DNA from: a bacterium
Lineage (GTDB): Bacteria > Bdellovibrionota > FAC87 > UBA2466
NCBI GenBank assembly: GCA_019750655.1
Contig: JAIEOG010000105.1
Location: 1-8,586, forward strand
DNA length: 8,586 bases
Reading direction: 5' to 3'
Shown here: positions 1 to 7,149 of the stretch, one piece after another
Layout: each line of letters starts with the position of its first letter
Position numbering within the stretch: the first letter of the stretch is position 1
The notes under the pieces: generated by a model
What the model was told of the DNA's origin: nothing
The model's input: only the letters and a program-made list of their open reading frames with translations
Databases searched by the model: none
Translations under genes and position numbers: made by a program

Positions 1-1
1 C

Positions 2-808
2 ACAGCTGTTCCGCCGCGCACCACGGTCTTAATGGCAAAGCCATTTGTGGCCTATTTCCACCCAACGGCAAAAGGGGTCGTTGGCTACCTGCGTATTCCC
101 CACTACTCCTGGGACGATCAAGCCGATCTTCGCTTGCAGCAGTATGAATATGTGATCAGCCAGCTGGAAAAATACACCGACGCTCTTGTGATCGATCAAG
201 ATCACAACTGCGGTGGTAGCGTGTTCTTCCTCGAGAAAATGGTGGGCTTATTCGCCGATAAACCGTACCAAGGCTTGGAGTTTAAATTCCTCGCTTCCCG
301 TACGGAATACCTGGATTTCAAAAACTGGGTAGACAGCGAAAAACGCTTCACGCTCGATGGCGCCGATTGGTTGGGTGTGACGAACTTGGTGAAGACGGCG
401 TGGTTGTCTCGCAGCCGGATGTCCCCGAGAGTCACGTTCCACAACAACCGCGCTCTGAATCCAAATGCGATTCGTTACACCAAGCCGATCTTGATGTTGG
501 TGGACGAAATGTCGGGTTCAGGTGGCGATGCTTTCCCCGCGATGATGCAGGGAATGCAACGGGCAAAGTTGATGGGTAAGCGGACGATGGGTGCTGGTGG
601 CCACGTGGTCAGCATGCCTGCTCTGAACTACTCGTCGACGGTCGTGAACATGACCAAGTCGCTCTTCTTCCGTCCAGATGGTGTGGAAGTGGAAAACAAC
701 GGGGTGACTCCGGACATCATGTACGAACCCACCCGGGATGACTTTCTTTACCAATACCGCAACTACCAGGCGCGGTACTTGGAAGAAGTGCAAAAGCTGA
801 TTCCTTAA
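2..808 (+). CDS. S41-family peptidase, C-terminal part (5' end outside window)
   Basis: The reading frame is open to the left edge, so the true start lies outside; the first ATG at 32 sits inside the domain and has no convincing ribosome site. Residue numbers below count from that Met. The fragment carries the S41 (C-terminal processing peptidase/tricorn) core: strand GYLRIPHYSWDD (about 19-30), the LVIDQDHNCGGS turn (about 52-63) that corresponds to the family LxxDxRxNxGG segment, and the nucleophile block VDEMSGSGGDAFP with the likely catalytic Ser163 (codon 518-520). The last part, PDGVEVENNGVTPDI, is the usual S41 C-terminal block. The position where Prc/CtpA enzymes carry the general-base Lys (25 residues after the Ser) is Ala188, in TMGAGGH; the DEMSGSGGD form is closer to tricorn-type enzymes. 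It is probably an exported or periplasmic protease, but the N-terminus, any PDZ domain and the signal peptide cannot be seen. The family call is firm; activity is uncertain. Confidence 0.88.
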   Translation, partial: TAVPPRTTVLMAKPFVAYFHPTAKGVVGYLRIPHYSWDDQADLRLQQYEYVISQLEKYTDALVIDQDHNCGGSVFFLEKMVGLFADKPYQGLEFKFLASRTEYLDFKNWVDSEKRFTLDGADWLGVTNLVKTAWLSRSRMSPRVTFHNNRALNPNAIRYTKPILMLVDEMSGSGGDAFPAMMQGMQRAKLMGKRTMGAGGHVVSMPALNYSSTVVNMTKSLFFRPDGVEVENNGVTPDIMYEPTRDDFLYQYRNYQARYLEEVQKLIP

Positions 809-823
809 TGCAGGTAAGGTACT

Positions 824-857
824 AAGCCCCTCCTGGATTTCCAGGAGGGGCTTTTTT
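824..857 (+). terminator. Intrinsic terminator of the S41 peptidase gene
   Basis: A perfect 13-bp stem (824-836 pairing with 841-853) with loop ATTT is followed by T-residues up to 857. It starts 16 bases after the peptidase stop codon. The T-tract overlaps the TAA stop codon (856-858, minus strand) of the convergent 90-aa gene. Read on the minus strand the hairpin is followed by AGTACC rather than a T-run, so it should work mainly for plus-strand transcripts. Confidence 0.93.
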
Positions 858-1128
858 ATTTCTTTTGACCTTCTTTAGCCTTCGCGATTTTGCGGCATTC
901 CTTTACCGATTTCACATTGGCGACGAACTCAGCTTGCTTTGCGCTGCAGTCATCCGATGGATCGGGGGAGTCCCCTCGGACACTGTCGTGCCAGGCTTTA
1001 TTGCAATCCTTCACCGCCTTATGGCTCTCACGCAGGGCTTTGCGTTGCTCCTTGCAGGGGCCATCAAATCCCGTGAGGGCTGAAGCGGAAATGCAGAGAG
1101 TTGCCAGTGTAAACAAGACTAACCGCAT
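856..1128 (-). CDS. Small secreted four-cysteine protein, duplicated Cx16C module
   Basis: This 90-aa protein has a signal peptide, residues 1-17 (hydrophobic core LVLFTLATLCI, cleavage after ASA). The mature part is about 73 residues, highly charged, and likely all helical. Its four cysteines, C25, C42, C61 and C78, form two Cx16C units separated by 18 residues. The two units align without gaps: KAVKDCNKAW ends the first and KSVKECRKIA ends the second, so the protein looks like an internal duplication, perhaps a disulfide-clasped helical hairpin. A GGAG ribosome site (1135-1138) lies 6 bases before the ATG. It follows the lipoprotein gene by 26 bases on the same strand and is probably co-transcribed. 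I do not recognise the family. Export is well supported; the function is unknown. Confidence 0.78.
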   Translation of the reverse strand: MRLVLFTLATLCISASALTGFDGPCKEQRKALRESHKAVKDCNKAWHDSVRGDSPDPSDDCSAKQAEFVANVKSVKECRKIAKAKEGQKK

Positions 1129-1154
1129 AAGTTTCTCCAGGTTGTTTGAGGTGA

Positions 1155-1970
1155 CTAATTAAAAAGGGGTTCTGCCGGTTTGGGTGGCCGAGTGGAGTAG
1201 GGCAGAGAATCCATCAACCGAGCCGCCTCGGCTTCCGCTGCTTGGCGGAAGAGCGTGCGAATATTTTCCCGCTGCATAGGATCGTAGATCCAGTCCTCGC
1301 CTGCAACTCCAATAGACCCGCGAGACTCTCCCCGCTCGTCTTTTCCGCAGTCCCGTCGATCGAGGTTGTGAACCACTTTTCCGGTCTTATCGAGAAGCTG
1401 CAAAGAAGCAGCTGCGGTGATCCGCGCGCGCTCTTGGCTGTCTCGAACAAAAGTGCGGAAACAGAATTGAATGCGGAAAATGGCGGCCGTATCGGCTTGG
1501 ACTTTCGTTAGTACTTCGCTAACCGCATCTCTTTCATTTTTCACCAAGGGCCGGCCTACGCGTTTGGGGATAGCCCCAGTTTCCAGCCAAATGGCATCAA
1601 AGCCCTGCGGCAGGAAGTAACGATCTTCGAAGGCATTATCCGCTTTGCCGACTCTGCCCGTCTGAGACTTTGGTTTTTTGAAAGTCGCGTACGCAGGGAC
1701 GGCCAGCACTTCCTCTGTGGAGATCACGCCCCAACCGGCCTGTGAAAGTGCTTCGTGAAAGGCGGTGACTGCATCTTGCGCTATTTGCAGTTTTGCTTCG
1801 GGATCCATTTTCCGAATGACACCTTGCCCGCGCACTTCGGGGATCCGCTCGCTGATGAAGAGGCTGAGCAAAGCAATATTGTGAACTTTCTGCAGCTTCG
1901 CTTTTTCCACAACGACGCTGTTGCAGGCAGCCACCAAGATAAAAAGGGTGAGGTAGAGGCTCTTTTGCAT
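1155..1970 (-). CDS. Putative lipoprotein of unknown function
   Basis: The 271-aa product starts with a lipoprotein signal peptide: a Lys near the N-terminus, a hydrophobic run, and the lipobox LVAAC with Cys16 as the predicted lipidated residue followed by Asn. It should therefore be anchored to a membrane of the envelope. The mature protein opens with a strand-like KVHNIALLSLFI (about 28-39) and a helix AVTAFHEALSQAGWGVIS (about 67-84). This arrangement recalls small periplasmic lipoproteins with a TolB-N/CsgG-like alpha-beta fold, but that is only a resemblance by eye. Later parts contain AAIFRIQFCFR and ASLQLLDKTGKVV, again strand-like, with a helical, Ala/Glu-rich C-terminus. There is no clear Shine-Dalgarno site before the ATG (the upstream minus-strand sequence is pyrimidine-rich), although the lipobox position fits this start well. 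First gene of a likely two-gene unit with the 90-aa secreted protein. Confidence 0.82.
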   Translation of the reverse strand: MQKSLYLTLFILVAACNSVVVEKAKLQKVHNIALLSLFISERIPEVRGQGVIRKMDPEAKLQIAQDAVTAFHEALSQAGWGVISTEEVLAVPAYATFKKPKSQTGRVGKADNAFEDRYFLPQGFDAIWLETGAIPKRVGRPLVKNERDAVSEVLTKVQADTAAIFRIQFCFRTFVRDSQERARITAAASLQLLDKTGKVVHNLDRRDCGKDERGESRGSIGVAGEDWIYDPMQRENIRTLFRQAAEAEAARLMDSLPYSTRPPKPAEPLFN

Positions 1971-2084
1971 AGGTTCAGAGGAGGGTTAGGGCTTTTTTAA
2001 GTTTAACTGCTTTTACCGGATAATTGTTGACCATCTTGTGGACTCATCGTTTCCTAGGGGTGGGGATAATCAGGGTTGGGTTTT
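1971..2084. other. Divergent intergenic region
   Basis: This gap separates a minus-strand lipoprotein gene from a plus-strand gene, so it should hold promoters for both directions. On the plus strand there are two copies of GGATAAT (2018-2024 and 2064-2070), each -10-like, and a TTGACC (2027-2032), but no pair has both good hexamers and 16-18 base spacing. I cannot fix a start site for either direction. No repeat, RNA gene or strong hairpin is visible. Confidence 0.45.
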
Positions 2085-3023
2085 TTGCGAGCTAATTTCA
2101 ATGTCTTAGCTTTAGCTACGTTGCTGTGCGCAAGTGCGCCTGCCTGTTGGGATCCTATTTCCGCGCGCTACTTCCGAAAGAACTCCGGCACGGAAGGTTA
2201 TCAGATTTCCCTAGCCACCATCTTCTGCGAACCCGACTCCAAACGCGCGGAAGTGCGCATCCAAACTCCCGATGAACAGACTGGCACTGTCACTCTGCGA
2301 AGCGAATGGGTTCCGGTCGATCAAATCCAACAGGCTTTGGATCTATTGAAACAGAAACGCGTTTCGGTCTGGCGTATCAATGGCGGCCGGTCGAATGCAG
2401 AGGCAGAGGAAATCGCTCTTTATAACGACGGCAAAACGACGGAAATCGGTATCAACTACCACTTCCAAGATTCGGTTCCTATCAAGGATATCCAGCGCGA
2501 TTTTTATACGTTGGGCTCTTTAGCCCCGTTGAGTGATGTCGGTCATGTCCGTCGAATATCTCCGAAGGATGTTCCAATCACACGCCAGCGCTTCTTGGTG
2601 GGGAGCAAAGACCCATCGACATTTGCGATCCCGGTTATTGTTTTGGCGGGTCGCATTCTGGGGGGCGGTGAGCGGGCTTATATCGCAGCAGAACGTCGCG
2701 CGCTTTACGATCCCAAAGTGAAACTAACGAACCTCTACCTGATCCCGGAAGCTTGGATTCGCATTCCCAAAGACGAAGCAGAGTACCAGGAGCTCGCGCT
2801 TCGGGAGCTGAAACCCGAGCACGCGCGCCAATATCGAATCTTGAGGCAGCAGGCCTTGTTTCCCTGGTTGCACCGTTTCGCTGTTTTCCCTGAAGCGCCT
2901 CCTGGGACGAAGACAAACATGGCACGCTTCAAGCACCGGACGGAATTCATCATCTCCAACCTCAAAGCCCACCGTTGTCAGGACTTCCTCTTGGAGCAAG
3001 CCAACGACGATCCAGGCGAATAG
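2085..3023 (+). CDS. Secreted protein of unknown function
   Basis: About 312 aa. The frame has no ATG near the beginning; the possible starts are TTG at 2076 and TTG at 2085. I prefer 2085 because AGGG (2072-2075) lies 9 bases before it and the resulting N-terminus, MRANFNVLALATLLCASA, is a typical signal peptide cleaved after ASA; the 2076 start adds only three residues. The mature part has three cysteines (C21 next to the cleavage site, one in TIFCEPD, one in HRCQDF near the C-terminus). A beta-rich first half with AEVRIQTPDEQTGTVTLRSEW is followed by a charged helical C-terminal half rich in Arg, Glu and Gln. No catalytic motif or known domain is recognised. It is followed 59 bases later by a glycosyltransferase gene in the same direction; a functional link is possible but not shown. 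Confidence 0.75.
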   Translation: MRANFNVLALATLLCASAPACWDPISARYFRKNSGTEGYQISLATIFCEPDSKRAEVRIQTPDEQTGTVTLRSEWVPVDQIQQALDLLKQKRVSVWRINGGRSNAEAEEIALYNDGKTTEIGINYHFQDSVPIKDIQRDFYTLGSLAPLSDVGHVRRISPKDVPITRQRFLVGSKDPSTFAIPVIVLAGRILGGGERAYIAAERRALYDPKVKLTNLYLIPEAWIRIPKDEAEYQELALRELKPEHARQYRILRQQALFPWLHRFAVFPEAPPGTKTNMARFKHRTEFIISNLKAHRCQDFLLEQANDDPGE

Positions 3024-3034
3024 CCGCAACGCGC

Positions 3035-3063
3035 TTCTCAAACGCCGGACTGACACATACAAT
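3035..3063 (+). promoter_or_regulatory. Candidate sigma-70 promoter for the glycosyltransferase
   Basis: TTCTCA (3035-3040) and TACAAT (3058-3063) are separated by 17 bases, matching the consensus hexamers at 4/6 and 5/6 positions. Transcription would begin near 3070, just before the purine-rich ribosome site (3073-3079) and the ATG at 3083. It lies in the gap after the upstream gene's stop codon. Confidence 0.42.
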
Positions 3064-3082
3064 CATCGGGTTGGGGGAGAAC

Positions 3083-4501
3083 ATGTTTGGACCGGTCCGT
3101 TTTAAGACGCCTCGGGAGTTAACCGTCTTTGTCCCGAGCGGCGATCTCGCAGCCGATAAACTGCTCTTGGACTCAGCCCGTGAAGAAGGGCCCGTCCTTG
3201 TCGCTACGCAGACTGCTCCGGACCCACGTTTGGGCGCTAGGCCCGGGGCGTGGACTTTGTTGGTCCCGCAGCAACCCGCCATTTTTCAAACGGCATTGCT
3301 CAACGCGAAGCGCGTGGTTACCTATTCCAAGTCCGTCCGGGCGCTGGCGGAGAGCCTACGGGCCGCAGATCCGGAAGCCGACGTGTCCAGCGCGCAACCG
3401 TTCGCTTTCTGTTGCGTAGCGGACAGCCAATACCTTCCTTTCTTTTTCGCGCTAGTTGAAAACCTAACAGCCGTACATGCAGGCCCGCTCGAAATTCACC
3501 TGTTGGCGGTGGACTCCGGCGTTGAGCCCGCGGTACGGGCTCAGTACCCCGACCGAAACATCCGCATTTATCCCATCCGCGAAGTGTGGACGGATGCCGA
3601 ATGGCAACGCATCTCTCAGCGGCCGATTTCGCTGCGCGCTTTGTCCTGCAAGCCGCGTATTTTTCTCAAGGCGCGCCAGAACTCGGATGCAGAGGCGCTT
3701 TTCCTACTCGACTTGGATATCTATTTCCTAAGATCGCCAGCGCACTTGAACCAAGCATTTGGTACGGGCAATACACTGTTCTTCCCGCAGTGGAGCGATC
3801 GCTTCACGTGGGCACGTCTGCATGGGATTTTTAATTCCGGAATGGTTGGCGCAAAGAAGGGCGCCGAGCCTTTTCTCTCGTGGTGGAGCCGCGCCTGTTG
3901 GATTTCATGCGAGCTCGAAGTTGAGCAGGGCCGCTTCGGCGATCAAGCCTTCATCGACCAGGCGTTGCTCTATTTCGACGGCATTCAGATCTACCGTGGT
4001 TTAGACGAAGACATCGCCCCTTGGAATCGCCGCACGTTAGAAGTGGCTAAGTCCGAGAACGGTCTTCACGTACGCGGCGGCCGTTCCGTAGGCAGTTTCC
4101 ACGCCGCCGGCCCGGACGACGACGGAATCTTCGAGTGGAAATATACTTGGGATCAGTTAGTGGCGCTTTTTTCGGTCATTGATAATCCCGACGAATCGCG
4201 CGCGCTCTTCCGAAATGTGTTGGAGCAGCAACGCCGCCATTGGCCCGGTCTCGATCAAGCTCTGCGTTTACGAGGTCTAGTTGAAAGTCGTTTGAAATGG
4301 CCTGTCGCTGCGTTGACGCCAAGCTGGACTGAAAGCGTGACTCGCGCGGGCGCGACGCGCTTTTTTTCCGCCTGCAGCGCGCTGCACCGGGTCTACGGCA
4401 AATGGCGCGGCCACAGCGCCGCTCCGGCAATGGCACCGACGGAAAATGACTTCTGGATCCAGCTCCAGCGCACCGCCCTGTTTACGCCCGAGCACCTCTA
4501 A
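3083..4501 (+). CDS. GT-A fold glycosyltransferase (GT8-like), cytoplasmic
   Basis: The frame is open from 2975, but the upstream part overlaps the previous gene and would use a TTG. The ATG at 3083, preceded by GGGGGAG (3073-3079), gives a sensible 472-aa protein with no signal peptide. The enzyme would transfer a sugar from a nucleotide sugar to an unidentified acceptor. Residues about 107-345 read as a nucleotide-sugar transferase domain: first strand FAFCCVADSQYLPFF, the metal-binding DxD motif in LFLLDLDIYFL (D210, D212), then HGIFNSGMVG (N251) and FGDQAFIDQALLYF (D287), the pattern of GT8-like and similar transferases, and later SFHAAG as a candidate second metal-binding His. The first 105 residues form an additional alpha-beta region of unknown role, and the last ~120 residues are helical and Arg-rich. 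Its neighbours are envelope proteins and not a polysaccharide cluster, so the acceptor is unknown. Confidence 0.84.
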   Translation: MFGPVRFKTPRELTVFVPSGDLAADKLLLDSAREEGPVLVATQTAPDPRLGARPGAWTLLVPQQPAIFQTALLNAKRVVTYSKSVRALAESLRAADPEADVSSAQPFAFCCVADSQYLPFFFALVENLTAVHAGPLEIHLLAVDSGVEPAVRAQYPDRNIRIYPIREVWTDAEWQRISQRPISLRALSCKPRIFLKARQNSDAEALFLLDLDIYFLRSPAHLNQAFGTGNTLFFPQWSDRFTWARLHGIFNSGMVGAKKGAEPFLSWWSRACWISCELEVEQGRFGDQAFIDQALLYFDGIQIYRGLDEDIAPWNRRTLEVAKSENGLHVRGGRSVGSFHAAGPDDDGIFEWKYTWDQLVALFSVIDNPDESRALFRNVLEQQRRHWPGLDQALRLRGLVESRLKWPVAALTPSWTESVTRAGATRFFSACSALHRVYGKWRGHSAAPAMAPTENDFWIQLQRTALFTPEHL

Positions 4502-4509
4502 GGTAAATT
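4481..4509 (+). promoter_or_regulatory. Candidate promoter for the YceI-family gene
   Basis: TTTACG (4481-4486) and TAAATT (4504-4509) lie 17 bases apart; each matches 4/6 consensus positions. The -35 box is inside the end of the glycosyltransferase gene and the start site would be near 4516, leaving a very short leader. Read-through from the gene upstream is an equally good explanation, since no terminator separates them. Confidence 0.3.
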
Positions 4510-4531
4510 TATCCACCAATTAGGAGGCATT

Positions 4532-5140
4532 ATGAGATCTCTTTTTATCTTTTCTGCGTTACTCGCAACTAATCTGTTCGCAGCCCCCGCCGCTAAAGTT
4601 TCGGCGCCTGCAGTTGCTGTTTACAAAGTCGTTCCGGCCGACAGCCAGATCAAATGGGTCGGTAAAAAATTGACCGGCCAGCACAACGGCACGATCGCCG
4701 TGAAAGAAGGCAAAATCGAATTTCAAGGCGATGCTTTGAAATCCGCCGATTTCACCGCGCAAATGACAACAATCAAAGTCTTGGACTTGACGGACGCGAA
4801 GTACAACCACGACCTCACCGAGCACTTAAACTCGGAAGACTTCTTCTCCACCGCTAAGCACCCGACGGCTAACTTCAAAGTAACGAAAGTAACTCAGGGC
4901 GAGAACGGCGCGTGGAATGCAGAAGGCCCATTCACTATTAAGGGCATCACGAAAACCGTCACTATCCCTCTGACAGTTACCAAAACGGACAAGGAAGCCA
5001 TGCTCAACGGCAAGGTCACCTTGGATCGCACGCTTTGGGATATTAAGTACCGTTCGGGCAAATTCTTCCCCGAGATTGGCGACAAGCTAATCCACGACGG
5101 CTTCGATATCGACGTTACGTTGAAAGCGAAGAAATCCTAA
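4532..5140 (+). CDS. YceI-family periplasmic lipid-binding protein
   Basis: The 202-aa precursor has a signal peptide (MRSLFIFSALLATNLFA, cleavage after residue 17 or 20), giving a mature protein of about 185 residues, normal for the family. YceI proteins form a lipocalin-like beta-barrel that binds polyisoprenoid-type lipids in the periplasm. Family marks visible in order: a first strand after YKVVPADSQIKWVGKKLTG, the FSTAKHPTANFKVTKV block (about 105-120), GPFTIKGITKTVTIPLTV (about 131-149), and the C-terminal GDKLIHDGFDIDVTLKA. An excellent ribosome site, AGGAGG (4522-4527), precedes the ATG by 4 bases, suggesting high expression. It lies 30 bases after the glycosyltransferase stop codon with no terminator between. 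The exact ligand and the reason for this neighbourhood cannot be read from the sequence. The family call is firm. Confidence 0.95.
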   Translation: MRSLFIFSALLATNLFAAPAAKVSAPAVAVYKVVPADSQIKWVGKKLTGQHNGTIAVKEGKIEFQGDALKSADFTAQMTTIKVLDLTDAKYNHDLTEHLNSEDFFSTAKHPTANFKVTKVTQGENGAWNAEGPFTIKGITKTVTIPLTVTKTDKEAMLNGKVTLDRTLWDIKYRSGKFFPEIGDKLIHDGFDIDVTLKAKKS

Positions 5141-5151
5141 TTAGTCGAAAG

Positions 5152-5185
5152 TAAAAGGGGCGGCGGTATGTCTACCGTCGCCCCT
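5152..5185 (-). terminator. Intrinsic terminator for the minus-strand S8 peptidase gene
   Basis: A 13-bp stem (5156-5168 with 5173-5185, one G-T/G-U pair) closes a TGTC loop. Read on the minus strand the hairpin is followed by TTTACTTT (the plus strand has GTAAAA before it), giving an acceptable terminator for the gene ending at 5252. On the plus strand it is followed by CTTCGG, not a T-run, so it is at best a weak terminator for the YceI gene, although convergent transcripts would share the hairpin. Confidence 0.8.
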
Positions 5186-5195
5186 CTTCGGCCTT

Positions 5196-5227
5196 CCTCT
5201 CGTTAGAACAACACTGAACGCGAGAGG
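5196..5227. repeat. Small inverted repeat in the convergent intergenic gap
   Basis: CCTCTCG (5196-5202) and CGAGAGG (5221-5227) are a perfect 7-base inverted repeat around an 18-base spacer. Next to it, CTAAC (5241-5245) and GTTAG (5251-5255) form another small inverted repeat that covers the stop codon of the S8 peptidase. No T-tract follows, so these may be transcript-end structures or chance. Confidence 0.35.
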
Positions 5228-5251
5228 CCAGCCCATTGAACTAACGCTGTG

Positions 5252-7132
5252 TTAGAGCGCTAGAACTCCTTTTAAATCTGCTTCCGAACCCAGCTTCCAA
5301 AGATTTTTCACCGTACGGCTCGTGACCCGTGTTTCGGCCATCGGCACAAACCGCAGCTCGATGAAATCGTTCTTCGTAAAAGTCGGGTAATCTTCCCAAG
5401 GGCGATTCTGGCGCACGCCCCCTTGGCCATTTCCATCCCAGCGCCAAGTCGTAAACGGCGATAAAGCATCCGTTTGCACGGAAATGTAATAGCTGTACTG
5501 GTTCAAGCGGAATTGGTTGTTTTCCAGATCAAACTTGCTAAACAACGCCTTGATCCGCGCCGGCTCCACTTGAGGAGACGCTAGCAAGAAGCTGCCATCT
5601 CCCAGCCTGTATGGATTAAAGCTTACGGTCGGAGCAGCCCGTTCAATCGCGTTCACGATCGTGTCGCCGTAGCGGTGGTTGCTGCGAACCTCTTCCATCG
5701 TCACAGCCTTTGCATCCGAAGGCAGGTTGCCCATCGCAGGCTGCCGAGTAGGCATGCTAAATGTTTCCGCAGAATTCGCGAACCGCAGGATGTCAGTGCG
5801 GGTTAGTCTGTACTCACGACCTGGCTTGCTTGCCTGCTTCGCCATTCCCACCAACACGGCGGCCGAACCGCCGACGAACCAGTTCCCCACCGAGGATCCG
5901 GCTTGGTAATCGCCATTTGCGAACGTGATCGTCGAAACACGTGCCGCCACTTCTGGCTTGTCGCGTCCATCGCGCGTGGGGCCGACAGAACTGTTGGGGT
6001 ACAAATCATTCACGGTAATGGCCGTCGGGTCATCCGCAGGAATCGCTAGCTCTTGTTTGCCCGTCTTATCTAGGAACGTTACGGGTTCACCGGAAAGCGG
6101 GCGTTTAGGCGTAATCGTCACGCGAATCTGATCGCCTTCGTTAAACGTGCCGCCGCGCTTGAAAACGCGGATGAGGTAAAGATCTTGTTCGTTCTTTGGA
6201 TCATTGCGTTCCAAAGTCACATCGGCCGCTTCCACAGCCATCGAACCTGGAGGACGGTCGTCCACAGGCTTTGACGTTTTGGCGATTGTTTTCTGCAGTT
6301 CCGGAAGTCCTGGTTCTGGCGGCGGAGGCACAACCTTTGCGCCTTGAGCATAATTGCTCACGGGAACCTGTTGTTTGTTCTTATCGGTCGGGACGATTTC
6401 GAAATCCAAATCGCGGTCTGTGTCGAGGGGGGCTGTGTAAGCGACTTTGATGTTCACCGGATTGCCCGCATAGTTGCTGCGTAGACGCAGGACGGTCTCG
6501 TCTTTCACCGGGCCGTTGTAAACCAAGTCATGCGAGTTACCGGCTGAGTTAAACCAAAGCACACCGTGCGATGTCGCCCACTTCACGAGATCGCCGACAG
6601 CACTGGAGCCGCCATCAAAATTTCCGCCGTACTCGAAATTATTGGAGTGGATGATGATGTCCACTTTCGCGACTAAGACTGCGTATCGAACCGCGCAGCG
6701 AAAAGCTTCAAATCCATTGCTGTTCAAACCGAGCAGCTTGCGCATCGTGGGATTATTTCCAGTGCCCGCCCAAGCAGCGAGCATCCCTTGCGCGCCATGG
6801 CTCACATCGACGGCGAGCTTCTTAGCTTTTTCGCAGCCTTCGAGAGCATCTGAATAGTCTTCGACGATTTTCGCGCCTTCCGGGAGGACGCCAGGAGCAA
6901 TCTGCGGTTTTCCATCTTCGCCGGTTATGTAGAGACCCTTGAAGCCAGGGTCGATGACGGCGACACCGACATCAAAAAGCGGAATGTTCTTATGGGCTGC
7001 TGTGAGCCCGACGCCGCGTTGGATTTCGTCGAGATTCGTAACATCCCAAACGCCAGGCTCAATCTTCGCCGTTGCAGCGACGCTCAGCGCGAGTGCTAGA
7101 AATCCGATTTTCCATTTCACTTTGCCAACCAT
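5252..7132 (-). CDS. Secreted S8 (subtilisin-like) peptidase
   Basis: The frame is open from 7297, but the ATG at 7132 starts a clean signal peptide (MVGKVKWKIGFLALALSVAATA, cleavage before Lys23); the longer version would cross a terminator and the upstream gene. The product has 626 residues. The subtilase triad appears in order: Asp61 in FDVGVAVIDPGF, His112 in DVSHGAQGMLAAW and Ser414 in AGSSVGNWFVGGSAAVLVGM, which aligns with the usual GTSMAAPHVAG block. The oxyanion Asn199 sits in FNSAGNS, and SSVGPTRDGRDKPEVAA (about 381-397) is the normal lead-in to the serine block. Roughly 180 residues lie between the Asn block and that lead-in, including strand-rich segments and a Pro-rich linker (VVPPPPEPGLPE, about 267-278), i.e. 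an insertion. A C-terminal region of about 190 residues follows. Serine-block residues after the Ser are unusual (W for P). Probably an active exported endopeptidase, but substrate unknown. Confidence 0.86.
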   Translation of the reverse strand: MVGKVKWKIGFLALALSVAATAKIEPGVWDVTNLDEIQRGVGLTAAHKNIPLFDVGVAVIDPGFKGLYITGEDGKPQIAPGVLPEGAKIVEDYSDALEGCEKAKKLAVDVSHGAQGMLAAWAGTGNNPTMRKLLGLNSNGFEAFRCAVRYAVLVAKVDIIIHSNNFEYGGNFDGGSSAVGDLVKWATSHGVLWFNSAGNSHDLVYNGPVKDETVLRLRSNYAGNPVNIKVAYTAPLDTDRDLDFEIVPTDKNKQQVPVSNYAQGAKVVPPPPEPGLPELQKTIAKTSKPVDDRPPGSMAVEAADVTLERNDPKNEQDLYLIRVFKRGGTFNEGDQIRVTITPKRPLSGEPVTFLDKTGKQELAIPADDPTAITVNDLYPNSSVGPTRDGRDKPEVAARVSTITFANGDYQAGSSVGNWFVGGSAAVLVGMAKQASKPGREYRLTRTDILRFANSAETFSMPTRQPAMGNLPSDAKAVTMEEVRSNHRYGDTIVNAIERAAPTVSFNPYRLGDGSFLLASPQVEPARIKALFSKFDLENNQFRLNQYSYYISVQTDALSPFTTWRWDGNGQGGVRQNRPWEDYPTFTKNDFIELRFVPMAETRVTSRTVKNLWKLGSEADLKGVLAL

Positions 7133-7149
7133 TCCCTTAATCCCCACCC

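Noticed and set aside
2027..2070. TTGACC and GATAAT in the divergent gap as a promoter pair
   Set aside because: They are 32 bases apart, too far for sigma-70; no better partner could be found for either.
2724..3062. Minus-strand 112-aa open frame opposite the secreted-protein gene
   Set aside because: It is Arg- and Leu-rich and lies antisense to a gene with a signal peptide. No ribosome site or motif supports it.
2975..3082. Upstream extension of the glycosyltransferase frame overlapping the previous gene
   Set aside because: It starts with TTG inside the neighbour, encodes an Arg/Ser-rich stretch with no domain, and the ATG at 3083 has a purine-rich ribosome site and a promoter-like pair before it.
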